NCBI GenBank assembly: GCA_949292985.1
Contig: CASFBF010000010.1
Span: forward strand, 139,485 to 203,484
Reading direction: 5' to 3'
From: an uncultured Bacillota bacterium
GTDB lineage: Bacteria; Bacillota; Clostridia; Christensenellales; UBA1242
DNA length: 64,000 bases
The notes beneath the pieces are model-generated. The model made no database searches, was not told the DNA's origin, and worked only from the letters and a program-made list of their open reading frames with translations. This document shows, one piece after another, positions 48,438-57,188 of this stretch (positions within the stretch are counted from its first letter, which is position 1; every line of letters starts with the position of its first letter). Made by a program: the position numbers and the translations under genes.

Positions 48438-48749
48438 TTACTTTTTTATAAAAGTTTGGCAATATGGCCTGCCACGATAATCATTTATTGTAATTCCATT
48501 TGCTTCGCATATGCCTTCTTTATTTAATAAGCATTTTGCACAACATTCAATCTTTATTGATTTGGTGTCTCGTTGAGGCGCAAATTTGGGAGTTTTTTCA
48601 AAAATGCTTACTACTTTATCAGCATCTGGCTTTGAACTATCATTCTCATAAATTTGGCAAACCGCATTTTTTGAAACAGCCAAATTTTTTGCCTTGCATG
48701 TATAGTGATTATTAAACTTACAATCCAGTTTTCTACATCTTAAATCCAT
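48438..48749 (-). CDS. Cys-rich DUF1540-like protein
   Basis: This 103-residue protein has an N-terminal DUF1540-type knot (LRCRKLDCKFNNHYTCKAKN) and a second Cys cluster (CCAKCLLNKEGICEANGITI, then CQTF). Such Cys-rich small proteins are frequent in Clostridia; the role is unknown, probably metal binding. AGGAG precedes the ATG. Confidence 0.75.
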   Translation of the reverse strand: MDLRCRKLDCKFNNHYTCKAKNLAVSKNAVCQIYENDSSKPDADKVVSIFEKTPKFAPQRDTKSIKIECCAKCLLNKEGICEANGITINDYRGRPYCQTFIKK

Positions 48750-48783
48750 TAGTTTCTCCTAAATAATAGTTTTAGCAATTTAT

Positions 48784-48812
48784 TTGACTTTTAACCAAAT
48801 TATAGGTAAAAT
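48784..48812 (+). promoter_or_regulatory. Promoter of rplI
   Basis: TTGACT (48784-48789), spacer 17, TAAAAT (48807-48812); a short leader with GCGAGG follows to ATG 48831. Confidence 0.8.
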
Positions 48813-48830
48813 TTTGATAGCGAGGTTAAA

Positions 48831-49271
48831 ATGAAAGTTTTATTATTAAAAGATGTTAAAGGCTGTGGCAAAAAAGGTGATGTCAAGGAAGTTGCAAATG
48901 GTTACGGGCAAAACTTTTTAATAAAAAACGGATTTGCAAAAGTGGCAGACAACAGTGCACTTTCCATGAACTCACAAAAATTGTCTTCTGAGCAATACCA
49001 TATGGCGCAAGCACTTGAATCAGCCAAAAATGAAAAATCAAAATTAGATAAACTATCGCTAAGTTTTGAAATAAAATGTGGCGAAAACGGAAAAAGTTTT
49101 GGGTCCATCACAAGCAAGGAAATCAGCGAAAAACTATCGCAAATGGGCTATCAAATTGACAAGAAAAAAATAGACTGTCCACAACTAAAAGAAGTTGGCG
49201 ACTACAAAATAAAAATCAAACTTCACCCACAAGTTGTGGCAACAATAAATGTAAAGGTGGCAAGCGCATGA
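48831..49271 (+). CDS. rplI: 50S ribosomal protein L9
   Basis: This 146-residue protein has the N-terminal L9 signature [20 protein letters not shown] followed by [16 protein letters not shown], then a central helix and a C-terminal rRNA-binding domain ([16 protein letters not shown]). Normal length. The stop overlaps the ATG of the following glycosyltransferase (ATGA), an unusual coupling. Confidence 0.97.
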   Translation: MKVLLLKDVKGCGKKGDVKEVANGYGQNFLIKNGFAKVADNSALSMNSQKLSSEQYHMAQALESAKNEKSKLDKLSLSFEIKCGENGKSFGSITSKEISEKLSQMGYQIDKKKIDCPQLKEVGDYKIKIKLHPQVVATINVKVASA

Positions 49272-50047
49272 AAATTCCAAAGATAATTCACTATGTATGG
49301 TTAGGCACAAATAAAAAACCCGACTTATTCTACAAATGTTTGGAAAGTTGGAAAAAATATTGTCCAGACTACGAAATAAAAGAATGGAACGAATCTAACT
49401 TCGACTTTTCGGAAAGCCGTTTTGCTTCGGAGGCATATTCAAAGAAAAAATGGGGTTTTGTTCCTGATTATATTAGAGCAAAAGTTTTATACGAATATGG
49501 CGGAATTTATTTAGATACTGATGTTGAACTTACAAAATCATTTGATGATTTATTAGACCATGATTTTTTAATAAGTTTTGAAAATGATGTTTATGTTGAA
49601 ACAGCAGTTTTAGGTTCCGCTCCAAAACACCCGTTTTTGAAAAGGATGTGCGATTTTTATCTTACCCATCCTTTTATAAAGAAAAACGGAAAAATGGATT
49701 TAACTCCATCTACCCCACTTTGGACATGTGTTCTTAAAAAATACTATGGCTTGAAGTTAAAAGCCAGCACACAAGTTTTGCATGAACTAGCAAATCCAAA
49801 TGCTCCAACAGTTACAGTATTTAATCATGATTATTTTTGTCCTATAAATTACACAACCAAAACATTAAACAAAACATCAAACACATATGCCATACATTAT
49901 TTTGACGCATCATGGTTTTCTAAAAAATTGAAAACACGAGAAAAGTTTTTGAAAGGGCTTTATAAAGTGTTGGGAAGAAAAACTTTTGCATTCTTCACAA
50001 AGCAATATGTAAAAAGCGTGAACAATAAAATTAAAAAAGAAATTTAA
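49268..50047 (+). CDS. GT32-type glycosyltransferase (OCH1/capsular sugar-transferase like)
   Basis: This 259-residue protein starts [21 protein letters not shown]-x-x-x-C/S-P-D-Y-E-x-x-x-W-N-E follows, and the D-x-D motif lies in [12 protein letters not shown], the GT32 core. It transfers sugars, probably to cell-surface glycans. Translation is coupled to rplI by ATGA overlap, with no separate promoter seen. Confidence 0.88.
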   Translation: MKIPKIIHYVWLGTNKKPDLFYKCLESWKKYCPDYEIKEWNESNFDFSESRFASEAYSKKKWGFVPDYIRAKVLYEYGGIYLDTDVELTKSFDDLLDHDFLISFENDVYVETAVLGSAPKHPFLKRMCDFYLTHPFIKKNGKMDLTPSTPLWTCVLKKYYGLKLKASTQVLHELANPNAPTVTVFNHDYFCPINYTTKTLNKTSNTYAIHYFDASWFSKKLKTREKFLKGLYKVLGRKTFAFFTKQYVKSVNNKIKKEI

Positions 50048-50072
50048 AAAAACGGGATAATTCCCGTTTTTT
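50046..50072. terminator. Bidirectional terminator
   Basis: AACGGGA (50051-50057) and TCCCGTT (50062-50068) pair around TAAT with A and T runs on both sides. Confidence 0.9.
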
Positions 50073-51156
50073 ATTCGCCTTCTTCAAGTTTTTCGGTTCT
50101 ATCTTTCAATATCAATGCATCTATAAATATATCAATGTCCCCGTTTAAAACGCCTTCAAGGTCAAAAGACGAAACATTTACACGATGGTCTGTAACTCTG
50201 CCCTGAGGGTAATTGTATGTTCGCACCCTTTCACTTCTATCACCAGTTCCAACCTGTGCACGCCTGTTGTCTTTAAACTCTTTTTCCTTTTGCGATTGAT
50301 AAAGTTCATAAAGTTTGCTTTGCAATATGCGCATTGCTTTTTCACGGTTCTTTATTTGGCTTCGCTCATCTTGGCAAGTTACAACAATTCCTGTTGGAAT
50401 ATGTGTAAGGCGTATTGCACTGTCGGTTTTGTTAATATGTTGACCACCTGCACCACTGGCACGGTATGTATCAACTCTTAAATCACTATCCAAAATTTCA
50501 AAATCAACTTCTTCAATTTCAGGAAGCACAGCAACTGTTGCAGTTGATGTATGAATGCGCCCCTGCGACTCTGTTTCAGGCACTCTTTGCACTCTATGCA
50601 CACCAGCCTCATACTTTAATCGGCTGTAAGCGCCTTTGCCTTTAACAATAAATGTTACTTCCTTTATCCCGCCAAGTTCTGTTTCATTTACATCAGAAAT
50701 TTCAATTTTCCAGTGATGTTTTTCTGCGTAATAAGTGTACATTCTTAACAATTCAGTTGCAAACAATGCACTTTCTTCGCCACCTGCTGCGGCACGGATT
50801 TCCATAATAATGTTGCCGTCGTCGTTTTCATCTTTTGGAAGAAGCATAAATTTAATTTGTTCACAAACTTCTTCAATTTGCTTTTGCAAGTTTTCACATT
50901 CTTCTTCAAACATAGATTTTAATTCATGATCTTTTTCTGAATCTCTATCTTTTTCGCATTGTGCTTTGTCGCCAATCAACTTTTCTAACTTTTGTGAAGC
51001 CTCAACAATTTCTTGCAAAGAAGCGTGCTCTTTTGCAAGCGCCCTCCAACTTTTGTTATCCGCAATAACAAACGGCGATGAAATTAAATTTGATAATTCA
51101 TCGCTTCTGCTTCTAATTTTTAAAGTTTTTTGTAAGATTTCATTTGCGTTTGTCAT
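50071..51156 (-). CDS. prfA: Peptide chain release factor 1
   Basis: This 361-residue protein terminates translation at UAA/UAG. PET in RVPETESQGRIHTST is the stop-codon-reading PxT motif, and ASGAGGQHINKT holds the GGQ loop, target of PrmC methylation. Its start overlaps the end of prmC by 17 bases, so methylase and substrate are coupled. Confidence 0.98.
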   Translation of the reverse strand: MTNANEILQKTLKIRSRSDELSNLISSPFVIADNKSWRALAKEHASLQEIVEASQKLEKLIGDKAQCEKDRDSEKDHELKSMFEEECENLQKQIEEVCEQIKFMLLPKDENDDGNIIMEIRAAAGGEESALFATELLRMYTYYAEKHHWKIEISDVNETELGGIKEVTFIVKGKGAYSRLKYEAGVHRVQRVPETESQGRIHTSTATVAVLPEIEEVDFEILDSDLRVDTYRASGAGGQHINKTDSAIRLTHIPTGIVVTCQDERSQIKNREKAMRILQSKLYELYQSQKEKEFKDNRRAQVGTGDRSERVRTYNYPQGRVTDHRVNVSSFDLEGVLNGDIDIFIDALILKDRTEKLEEGE

Positions 51157-52858
51157 ATTTTGCCTTTACCACTCTAACTATTTTAGCATAATCTTTTTTT
51201 GATGAAATGTCAACAAATCCCGCTTCACTAAGCAGTTTTTCAACATCTTTAAACTGACCTTGACCAATTTCTAGGAAGAGCATTCCCCCTTTTGTCAAAT
51301 GTTGTGGTGCTTGCTGAGCAATTATTCGATAAAATTTTAATCCGTCTTCACCTCCGTCCAAAGCAATTGAAGGGTCGTAATTCTTTACTTCTTCATCAAG
51401 CCCAACAATATCCAATGTTCTTATATATGGCGGATTTGAAACAATCACATCAAACTTTTTTCTGTTTTTAAGTTTTGAAAACATGTCGCTTTCAATAAAC
51501 TCCACCTTAACGCCATTTTTTTCAGCGTTGGTTTTGGCGGTTTGAAGCGCTTGCTTAGAAACATCTATTGCGCTGACTTTTGCGTTTGAAAATTTTGCTA
51601 TCGTTACGGCTATTGCCCCACTGCCCGTACCTAAATCTAGTACCTCTGCGTTTTTATGTTCTTTTAAATATTTTAAAACCTCTTCTACTAAAATTTCGGT
51701 TTCCATTCTAGGCGCAAGCACTTTTTTATTTACATCAAATTTTAAACCGTAAAACTCTACAAAACCAAATATCGCAGAAAGCGGTTTGCCTGAGGCACGC
51801 ATAGATGTTGCTCTTAAAATTTCTTGTGCTTGTTTTGGTGTGAAAAATTTGGTAAGTTTAGCCTCCGCCCTTGACACACCAAGCACGGTTGCTATAATCC
51901 ACTCAACATCACTTTTTTCGTATTTTCCCGCCTTTTCAAGTTCTGTTTGCATTTCTGCAAGCAAAGATGAAAGCGCAATTTTATCATCGTTCAACTGCTT
52001 TTCTCCTGTAAAAAGTTTTGCTTCGTTCAGTGCAACCCTTGCAATTTCGTCATGTGTTGTGCTGGGTTTTGCTGAAACAAAAAAATCTGTAATTAGTGCA
52101 ATCATCCTAAGCGAAGGAAGTTTATCAAACAACAAACAAATTTCAAAAGCCACGCCAGCACAAAACAAAAATATTGCAAGATTTATTAAAAAATTCCAAT
52201 GCGCCGCAATACTTATTCCTACACATGTTATCACAAACATTGATAAAAGAAAAGTAAAAACAATTATATTTAAAACATTAAACGGGGTGTGATATTCTGC
52301 TTTACCAGATTTTAATGTGCTTCCTTGCCTAAGCCTGACTTGATTGCAAGCACCGTTAAATTTGTATAAATCTTGCATAGCAGGAATAAATCTTAAAATC
52401 AACAAGATAAGATAAAAAAGAAAAACTTTAACAAGCGCTATTAAAAAATTTCTAAGCGCAAAATTCATACTCATGCCTATAAACACAAAAGAAAGTTTTG
52501 TGGGAACATACCCAAATAACACCAGTGCCACAACCAAACTGATTAACAGCAAAATTGAAATAATAACACTTTCTCTTTTTACATTCAGTTTTCCCGCAAT
52601 TTTTTCGCTTACGCCACCACTTGGCAATGGTTGTGAAGAAAGTTTGGTGGAGTCCCAAAAAGCACATAACAGTGCAATAATTGAAGCAAAAAAGTATGAA
52701 ATTCCCCTAAAAATTGGAAAATTCCATAAAATTATCTTATTTTTTGTGCGCCCGCTTCTTAATCGTTTAGCGCCACGCTCATCAATCACAGCCAAAGCAA
52801 AGCGCTTTGAAGTTTGACAACGCACGCCTATCGAACAAGGAAAAAAGAATTCTTTCAT
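51140..52858 (-). CDS. prmC: DUF1385 membrane domain fused to release-factor glutamine methyltransferase PrmC
   Basis: This 572-residue protein. Residues 1-~285 form a DUF1385-like part (FPIFRGISYF motif and about five helices). The usual HGAEHK-type motif is reduced to FNGACNQVR. Residues ~295-572 are PrmC: an N-terminal helical domain, SAM-binding DLGTGSGAIAV (about 430), and catalytic SNPPY (about 492). PrmC methylates the GGQ glutamine of RF1/RF2. In many Clostridia these are two adjacent genes; here one frame runs through with no internal stop. AATAAT lies 6 bases before the ATG and no ribosome site is seen, so it may be leaderless. Confidence 0.9.
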   Translation of the reverse strand: MKEFFFPCSIGVRCQTSKRFALAVIDERGAKRLRSGRTKNKIILWNFPIFRGISYFFASIIALLCAFWDSTKLSSQPLPSGGVSEKIAGKLNVKRESVIISILLLISLVVALVLFGYVPTKLSFVFIGMSMNFALRNFLIALVKVFLFYLILLILRFIPAMQDLYKFNGACNQVRLRQGSTLKSGKAEYHTPFNVLNIIVFTFLLSMFVITCVGISIAAHWNFLINLAIFLFCAGVAFEICLLFDKLPSLRMIALITDFFVSAKPSTTHDEIARVALNEAKLFTGEKQLNDDKIALSSLLAEMQTELEKAGKYEKSDVEWIIATVLGVSRAEAKLTKFFTPKQAQEILRATSMRASGKPLSAIFGFVEFYGLKFDVNKKVLAPRMETEILVEEVLKYLKEHKNAEVLDLGTGSGAIAVTIAKFSNAKVSAIDVSKQALQTAKTNAEKNGVKVEFIESDMFSKLKNRKKFDVIVSNPPYIRTLDIVGLDEEVKNYDPSIALDGGEDGLKFYRIIAQQAPQHLTKGGMLFLEIGQGQFKDVEKLLSEAGFVDISSKKDYAKIVRVVKAKYDKRK

Positions 52859-52902
52859 GCCAAGATTATTGACACAAAAGAATATTTTAGACTTTTATTT
52901 AA

Positions 52903-52931
52903 TAAAAAACAAACTCCCGTTTAGGAGTTTA
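52903..52931 (-). terminator. Terminator of rpmE
   Basis: AAACTCC (52911-52917) and GGAGTTT (52924-52930) pair around a six-base loop; minus-strand T-run follows. Confidence 0.8.
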
Positions 52932-52937
52932 TTTTTA

Positions 52938-53144
52938 TTAGTTAAGACCATATTTTTTCTTAAATTTATCAACTGTTCCACTAGCGTCTACAATCTTCTT
53001 CTTTCCAGTGAAGTATGGGTGGCATTTATTGCAAATATCCACACTTAATGTGTCGCCTTTAACAGTTGAACGAGTTTTAAAAGTGTTGCCACAAGCGCAG
53101 GTTACTGTAACCTCGTGATAATCTGGATGAATATTCTCTTTCAT
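52938..53144 (-). CDS. rpmE: 50S ribosomal protein L31 (zinc-binding form)
   Basis: This 68-residue protein begins [20 protein letters not shown]. Cys in CAC and ICNKCHPY make the zinc site of the C+ form, so it is not the zinc-starvation paralogue. AAGGAGG precedes the ATG. It ends the rpsF-ssb-rpsR-rpmE cluster. Confidence 0.98.
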   Translation of the reverse strand: MKENIHPDYHEVTVTCACGNTFKTRSTVKGDTLSVDICNKCHPYFTGKKKIVDASGTVDKFKKKYGLN

Positions 53145-53155
53145 TTTACGCCTCC

Positions 53156-53413
53156 TTAGTCCCCAACAAATGGAAGAAGTGCCACATTTCTTGCTCTCTT
53201 AATTGCAAGGGCAAGTTTTCTTTGATGATGAGAACAAACACCTGTTTGTCTTCTTGGCAAAATCTTTCCTTTCTCGGTTATGAATTTTTTAAGTTTAGCA
53301 ACATCTTTATAGTCTATTTCTTTTTCACCAGCAACGCAGAATGCACAAACTTTCTTTTTTGATGGTTTGCGGAATTTTTTTGCTGGTTTTTCTTCAACTT
53401 TAACTTCGCTCAT
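53156..53413 (-). CDS. rpsR: 30S ribosomal protein S18
   Basis: This 85-residue protein has a charged N-terminal extension, then [18 protein letters not shown] and the conserved [17 protein letters not shown] and [13 protein letters not shown]. Cys residues CAFC and TGVCSHH suggest a zinc form. AAGGAG precedes the ATG; ssb is 12 bases upstream. Confidence 0.98.
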   Translation of the reverse strand: MSEVKVEEKPAKKFRKPSKKKVCAFCVAGEKEIDYKDVAKLKKFITEKGKILPRRQTGVCSHHQRKLALAIKRARNVALLPFVGD

Positions 53414-53425
53414 TTTTATCTCCTT

Positions 53426-53842
53426 TTAAAATGGAAGCGAGTCATCATCAATAGGTTCAAGGTCTGCAACCGGCTTTGAAGATTTTTCAATTCTTTCAGC
53501 CATAGGTGCATCGCCATCCTCTCTCTGTCTCGTTCCAACAAATTCAACATTATCTGCAACAACTTCTGTTACATATCTTCTTGTTCCATCTTGTGCTTCG
53601 TATGATGAAGTTTGAATTCTTCCTTCTACTGCACATTTAGAACCTTTTTTCAAATATTTATGACAATTTTCGGCTTGTCCACGCCAAACAACAATATTGA
53701 TGAAATCGGCATCTCTTTCGCCCTCAGCGTTTTGAAATCTTCTTTGAACTGCAATTGTAAATCTGCAAACTGAAACTCCACCGTTTGTGGTTGCAAGTTC
53801 AGGGTCTTTTGAAAGATTTCCAATTAAAATAACTTTGTTCAT
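53426..53842 (-). CDS. ssb: Single-stranded DNA-binding protein
   Basis: This 138-residue protein has the OB fold: NKVILIGNLSKDPELATTNG, FTIAVQRRF, FINIVVWRGQAENCHKYL and KGSKCAVEGRIQTSSYE. It ends with the acidic tip DDDSLPF that binds partner proteins. It sits between rpsF and rpsR, the normal order. Confidence 0.98.
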   Translation of the reverse strand: MNKVILIGNLSKDPELATTNGGVSVCRFTIAVQRRFQNAEGERDADFINIVVWRGQAENCHKYLKKGSKCAVEGRIQTSSYEAQDGTRRYVTEVVADNVEFVGTRQREDGDAPMAERIEKSSKPVADLEPIDDDSLPF

Positions 53843-53862
53843 AATTTTCTCCTAATTAAGTG

Positions 53863-54144
53863 TTAAATTCTAACAAATTGATGACGCATAATGCCGTCTG
53901 TGATATTCATAAGTTTGCTTATTGCATCAACTTCGGTTGCAGGCACTTGTGCTTTGATAAGAACATAGAACCCTTCGTTTTTGAAGTTGATTGGGTAAGC
54001 AAGTTTTTTCATACCCCATTTTTCTACGCCCTCAACATTACCGCCTTTGGTTTGAATAAGAGATTTAAATTTTTCAATAATTTCTTCTCTTTTTTCTTCA
54101 CTTGCATCTGGTGCAATAATGAAAAGCAATTCATATTTAGGCAT
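53863..54144 (-). CDS. rpsF: 30S ribosomal protein S6
   Basis: This 93-residue protein begins MPKYELLFIIAPDASEEKRE and contains KWGMKKLAYPINFKNEGFYV. AAAGGAGG precedes the ATG at 54144; the ORF extends to 54279 but without a start site. First gene of the rpsF-ssb-rpsR-rpmE unit. Confidence 0.97.
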   Translation of the reverse strand: MPKYELLFIIAPDASEEKREEIIEKFKSLIQTKGGNVEGVEKWGMKKLAYPINFKNEGFYVLIKAQVPATEVDAISKLMNITDGIMRHQFVRI

Positions 54145-54264
54145 ATATATTTCCTCCTTTTGGACAAATTTGGCTCTTTTCACATAAAAAGAGCAAGGAT
54201 TTTTTATCGACTGGCTAAGTATAGCATAAAACTTTTCAACTTGCAAGCAAAAGTTTTGAAATTT

Positions 54265-54305
54265 TAAAAAAACACACATTCTTCCTAACAGTCAGAATAT
54301 GTGTT
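54265..54305 (-). terminator. Terminator of secA
   Basis: ACACATTCT and AGAATATGTGT pair around ~11 bases; the minus transcript continues with T7. Confidence 0.8.
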
Positions 54306-54312
54306 TAAGGTT

Positions 54313-57033
54313 TTAAGCATTTTTGCCACAGCAGTTTTTATATTTCTTTCCACTTCCGCATGGGCAAGGTTCATTTCTGCCAACTTTTGGAACATCGTTG
54401 ACAACTGTTTTTTGCACAAATGGCTTTGATTTTTCTTGCTTTTTTTCTTCTGGCAAAGGCTCTTTTCTAGCAATTGGCGTGAATGTTGGTTTTTTAAATG
54501 GCGCTGGCTGTTGCTCCACTTGGAAATGGCTTGCAAGTAAAATTTGACAAGTTGTTTTTCTAATTTTTTCAATCATTTCTTCAAAAAGTTCAAAACCTTC
54601 ACGCTTATATGCAAGAACAGGGTCTTGATTGCCATAACTTCTTGAAAACATTTCGTTTTTCATTATTTGCATATCGTCAATATGGTTCATCCAATGTGCA
54701 TCTACAACCTTTAAAAGCACAAATCTTTCAATGTTTTCAAAGTTTATGTTAAGCCCTTTTGCCTCTTCTTCACGCTGGGCATATCTTTTTTCTATAAGTT
54801 TTAAAAGTTTTTCTTCTACTTCTTGCACATCGCACTCTTCAACAAACTTTTCATCAACTATGTTGCTTCCCTTTTCAAACCAGCCACGCTCTAAATCAGC
54901 ATTGATTGGCGCCAAATCCCACTCAAAATATGGCTTGTCTTCATCTAAATTTTCAACAACAATTTTGTGTATGATTTCAGGGAACATTCCCATAATTTGC
55001 TCATGAACTGGCAACCCGTCTAAAACTTTATTGCGTTCTTCATATATTATCTTGCGTTGTGCATTCATCACATCGTCAAACTGCAAAACAGTTTTTCTTG
55101 CAGAAAAGTTTTGTATTTCTATTTTCTTTTGAGCAGACGAAATTTGTTTTGTCAAAATTTTAAGTTGAATTGGAGTTGATTCATCAATCTTAAACACCTG
55201 AGCAATTTTTTGTAATCTTTCTCCACCAAATCGCTTTAACAAATCGTCTTCAAGCGAAAGAAAAAACACGCTTGAACCTGGGTCGCCCTGTCTCGCTGCA
55301 CGCCCCCTCAACTGATTGTCAATTCTTCGAGATTCATGTCTTTCAGTGCCAAGAATATGCAATCCACCAAGTTTAATCACTTCCTGCTTTTCAGCATCAG
55401 TTTGTTTTTTAAACTCAGCATAAAGAGCGTTAAACCTTTCTCTCGCCTTGTTCAATTCTTCATCATCAACATAATTGAAAGCCGTGGCATAAGAAATTTG
55501 CTCTGGGGTAAACTTTTCATCTTCCATTTTTTTCTTTGCCATGAACTCTGGGTTTCCGCCAAGCAAAATGTCGGTTCCTCTGCCCGCCATGTTAGTTGCG
55601 ATTGTAACAGCGCCCTTTCTTCCTGCTTGTGCAACAATAGCACTTTCCTGCTCGTGATTTTTTGCGTTGAGCACAACATGCTTAATTTTCGCAGATTTAA
55701 GTGCGTTTGAAAGTTCTTCTGATTTATCAATGGTAATTGTTCCCACCAGCACTGGTTGTCCAACTTCATGACACCTTGCAATTTCTTCAACTATGGCCTT
55801 AATTTTGCCTTTGTATGTTGTGTAAACAATGTCGGCCTCGTCTTTTCTCTTGTTTGGAAGATTAGGTGGAATGGTAACTACATCAAGGCTGTAAATAGTT
55901 CTAAATTCACCTTCCTCTGTTTTTGCAGTTCCAGTCATACCAGAAAGTTTTTTGTAAAGCCTAAAATAATTTTGGAATGTGATTGTGGCAAGAGTTTTGT
56001 TTTCGTCTTTTATTTCAACATTTTCTTTTGCTTCAATCGCTTGGTGCAATCCATCATTAAATCTTCTTCCCGGCATCAATCTTCCAGTAAACTCATCTAC
56101 AATAATCACTTCACCATCTTTGACAATGTAATTATCATCACGGAACATTATGAAATTTGCTTTTAATGCATTGTTGATATAGTGGTTCAATTCTAAGTTC
56201 TCAATATCTGACAAATTTTCCACACCAAAAAAACGCTCGGCTTTTGCTATACCACTTTCGGTCATGTTAATCTGTTTAGTTTTTATGTCTATTTCAACAT
56301 CAGCATCTTTTTTTAAACTTTTTGCAAATTTTTGAGCATTGATATAATTATCGCTGGATTTTCCACCACGACCGCTTATTATGAGTGGGGTTCTTGCTTC
56401 GTCAATTAAGATTGAGTCCACTTCGTCCACAATTGCAAAATTTTGTCCCCTTTGCATACGCCTGTCTTTTGAAACAGCCATGTTATCACGAAGATAATCA
56501 AAACCCAATTCATTATTTGTGCAATATGTTATGTCGCTGTTGTAGGCAATGCGTTTTTTATCTTCTGGCATGTTCGCCACAACAACACCAACTGTAAGTC
56601 CCAAAAACTTATAAACTTTACCCATCCATTCTGCGTCACGCTTTGCCAAATATTCATTGACAGTCACCACATGCACGCCTTCGCCTGCCAATGCATTCAG
56701 ATAAGCAGGAAGAGTTGCAACAAGCGTTTTTCCTTCACCAGTTGCCATCTCGGCAATTCTGCCTTGGTGCAACGCAATTCCACCAAGAATTTGAACATAA
56801 AAGTGTTTCATATTTAACACTCTGCTTGCAGCCTCTCTTGCCACAGCAAAAGCATCTGGCAAAATGTTATCAAGTGTTTCGCCATTTTTAAGCCTATCTT
56901 TCAAAATGTTTGTTTGCCCTTGTAATTCAGGGTCTGACATCTGTGAATATTTATCTTCTAACGCAATAACTTTATCAGCAATTTTCTTTAATTTTTTAAC
57001 TTGTGATTTATTTTCGCTTCCAAAAAGCCCCAT
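54313..57033 (-). CDS. secA: Preprotein translocase ATPase SecA
   Basis: This 906-residue motor drives Sec secretion. Features: MATGEGKTLVATL (Walker A), VDEVDSILIDEARTPL (DEAD-type Walker B), MTGTAKTEEGEF, ATNMAGRGTDI, GLHILGTERHESRRIDNQLR, and a C-terminal zinc tip RNEPCPCGSGKKYKNCCG for SecB or ribosome contact. AGGAG precedes the ATG. Confidence 0.98.
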   Translation of the reverse strand: MGLFGSENKSQVKKLKKIADKVIALEDKYSQMSDPELQGQTNILKDRLKNGETLDNILPDAFAVAREAASRVLNMKHFYVQILGGIALHQGRIAEMATGEGKTLVATLPAYLNALAGEGVHVVTVNEYLAKRDAEWMGKVYKFLGLTVGVVVANMPEDKKRIAYNSDITYCTNNELGFDYLRDNMAVSKDRRMQRGQNFAIVDEVDSILIDEARTPLIISGRGGKSSDNYINAQKFAKSLKKDADVEIDIKTKQINMTESGIAKAERFFGVENLSDIENLELNHYINNALKANFIMFRDDNYIVKDGEVIIVDEFTGRLMPGRRFNDGLHQAIEAKENVEIKDENKTLATITFQNYFRLYKKLSGMTGTAKTEEGEFRTIYSLDVVTIPPNLPNKRKDEADIVYTTYKGKIKAIVEEIARCHEVGQPVLVGTITIDKSEELSNALKSAKIKHVVLNAKNHEQESAIVAQAGRKGAVTIATNMAGRGTDILLGGNPEFMAKKKMEDEKFTPEQISYATAFNYVDDEELNKARERFNALYAEFKKQTDAEKQEVIKLGGLHILGTERHESRRIDNQLRGRAARQGDPGSSVFFLSLEDDLLKRFGGERLQKIAQVFKIDESTPIQLKILTKQISSAQKKIEIQNFSARKTVLQFDDVMNAQRKIIYEERNKVLDGLPVHEQIMGMFPEIIHKIVVENLDEDKPYFEWDLAPINADLERGWFEKGSNIVDEKFVEECDVQEVEEKLLKLIEKRYAQREEEAKGLNINFENIERFVLLKVVDAHWMNHIDDMQIMKNEMFSRSYGNQDPVLAYKREGFELFEEMIEKIRKTTCQILLASHFQVEQQPAPFKKPTFTPIARKEPLPEEKKQEKSKPFVQKTVVNDVPKVGRNEPCPCGSGKKYKNCCGKNA

Positions 57034-57054
57034 TTTTTTTCTCCTAATATATTA

Positions 57055-57082
57055 AGTTTACTAAAATTTTAAATTTAGTCAA
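57055..57082 (-). promoter_or_regulatory. Promoter of secA
   Basis: TTGACT (57082-57077), spacer 16, TAAACT (57060-57055), 21 bases before the ATG at 57033. Confidence 0.65.
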
Positions 57083-57135
57083 GCATATTAGGTGTTGAGT
57101 TTTGTCAATATTTAGTAACTATTCCCTTATTGATG

Positions 57136-57164
57136 TTGACTTTTAGGTAATTTTGGTTTATAAT
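57136..57164 (+). promoter_or_regulatory. Promoter of the 968-residue gene
   Basis: TTGACT (57136-57141), spacer 17, TATAAT (57159-57164); GGAGGG then ATG 57189. Confidence 0.85.
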
Positions 57165-57188
57165 AAAATAGACAAATGTGGAGGGAAA

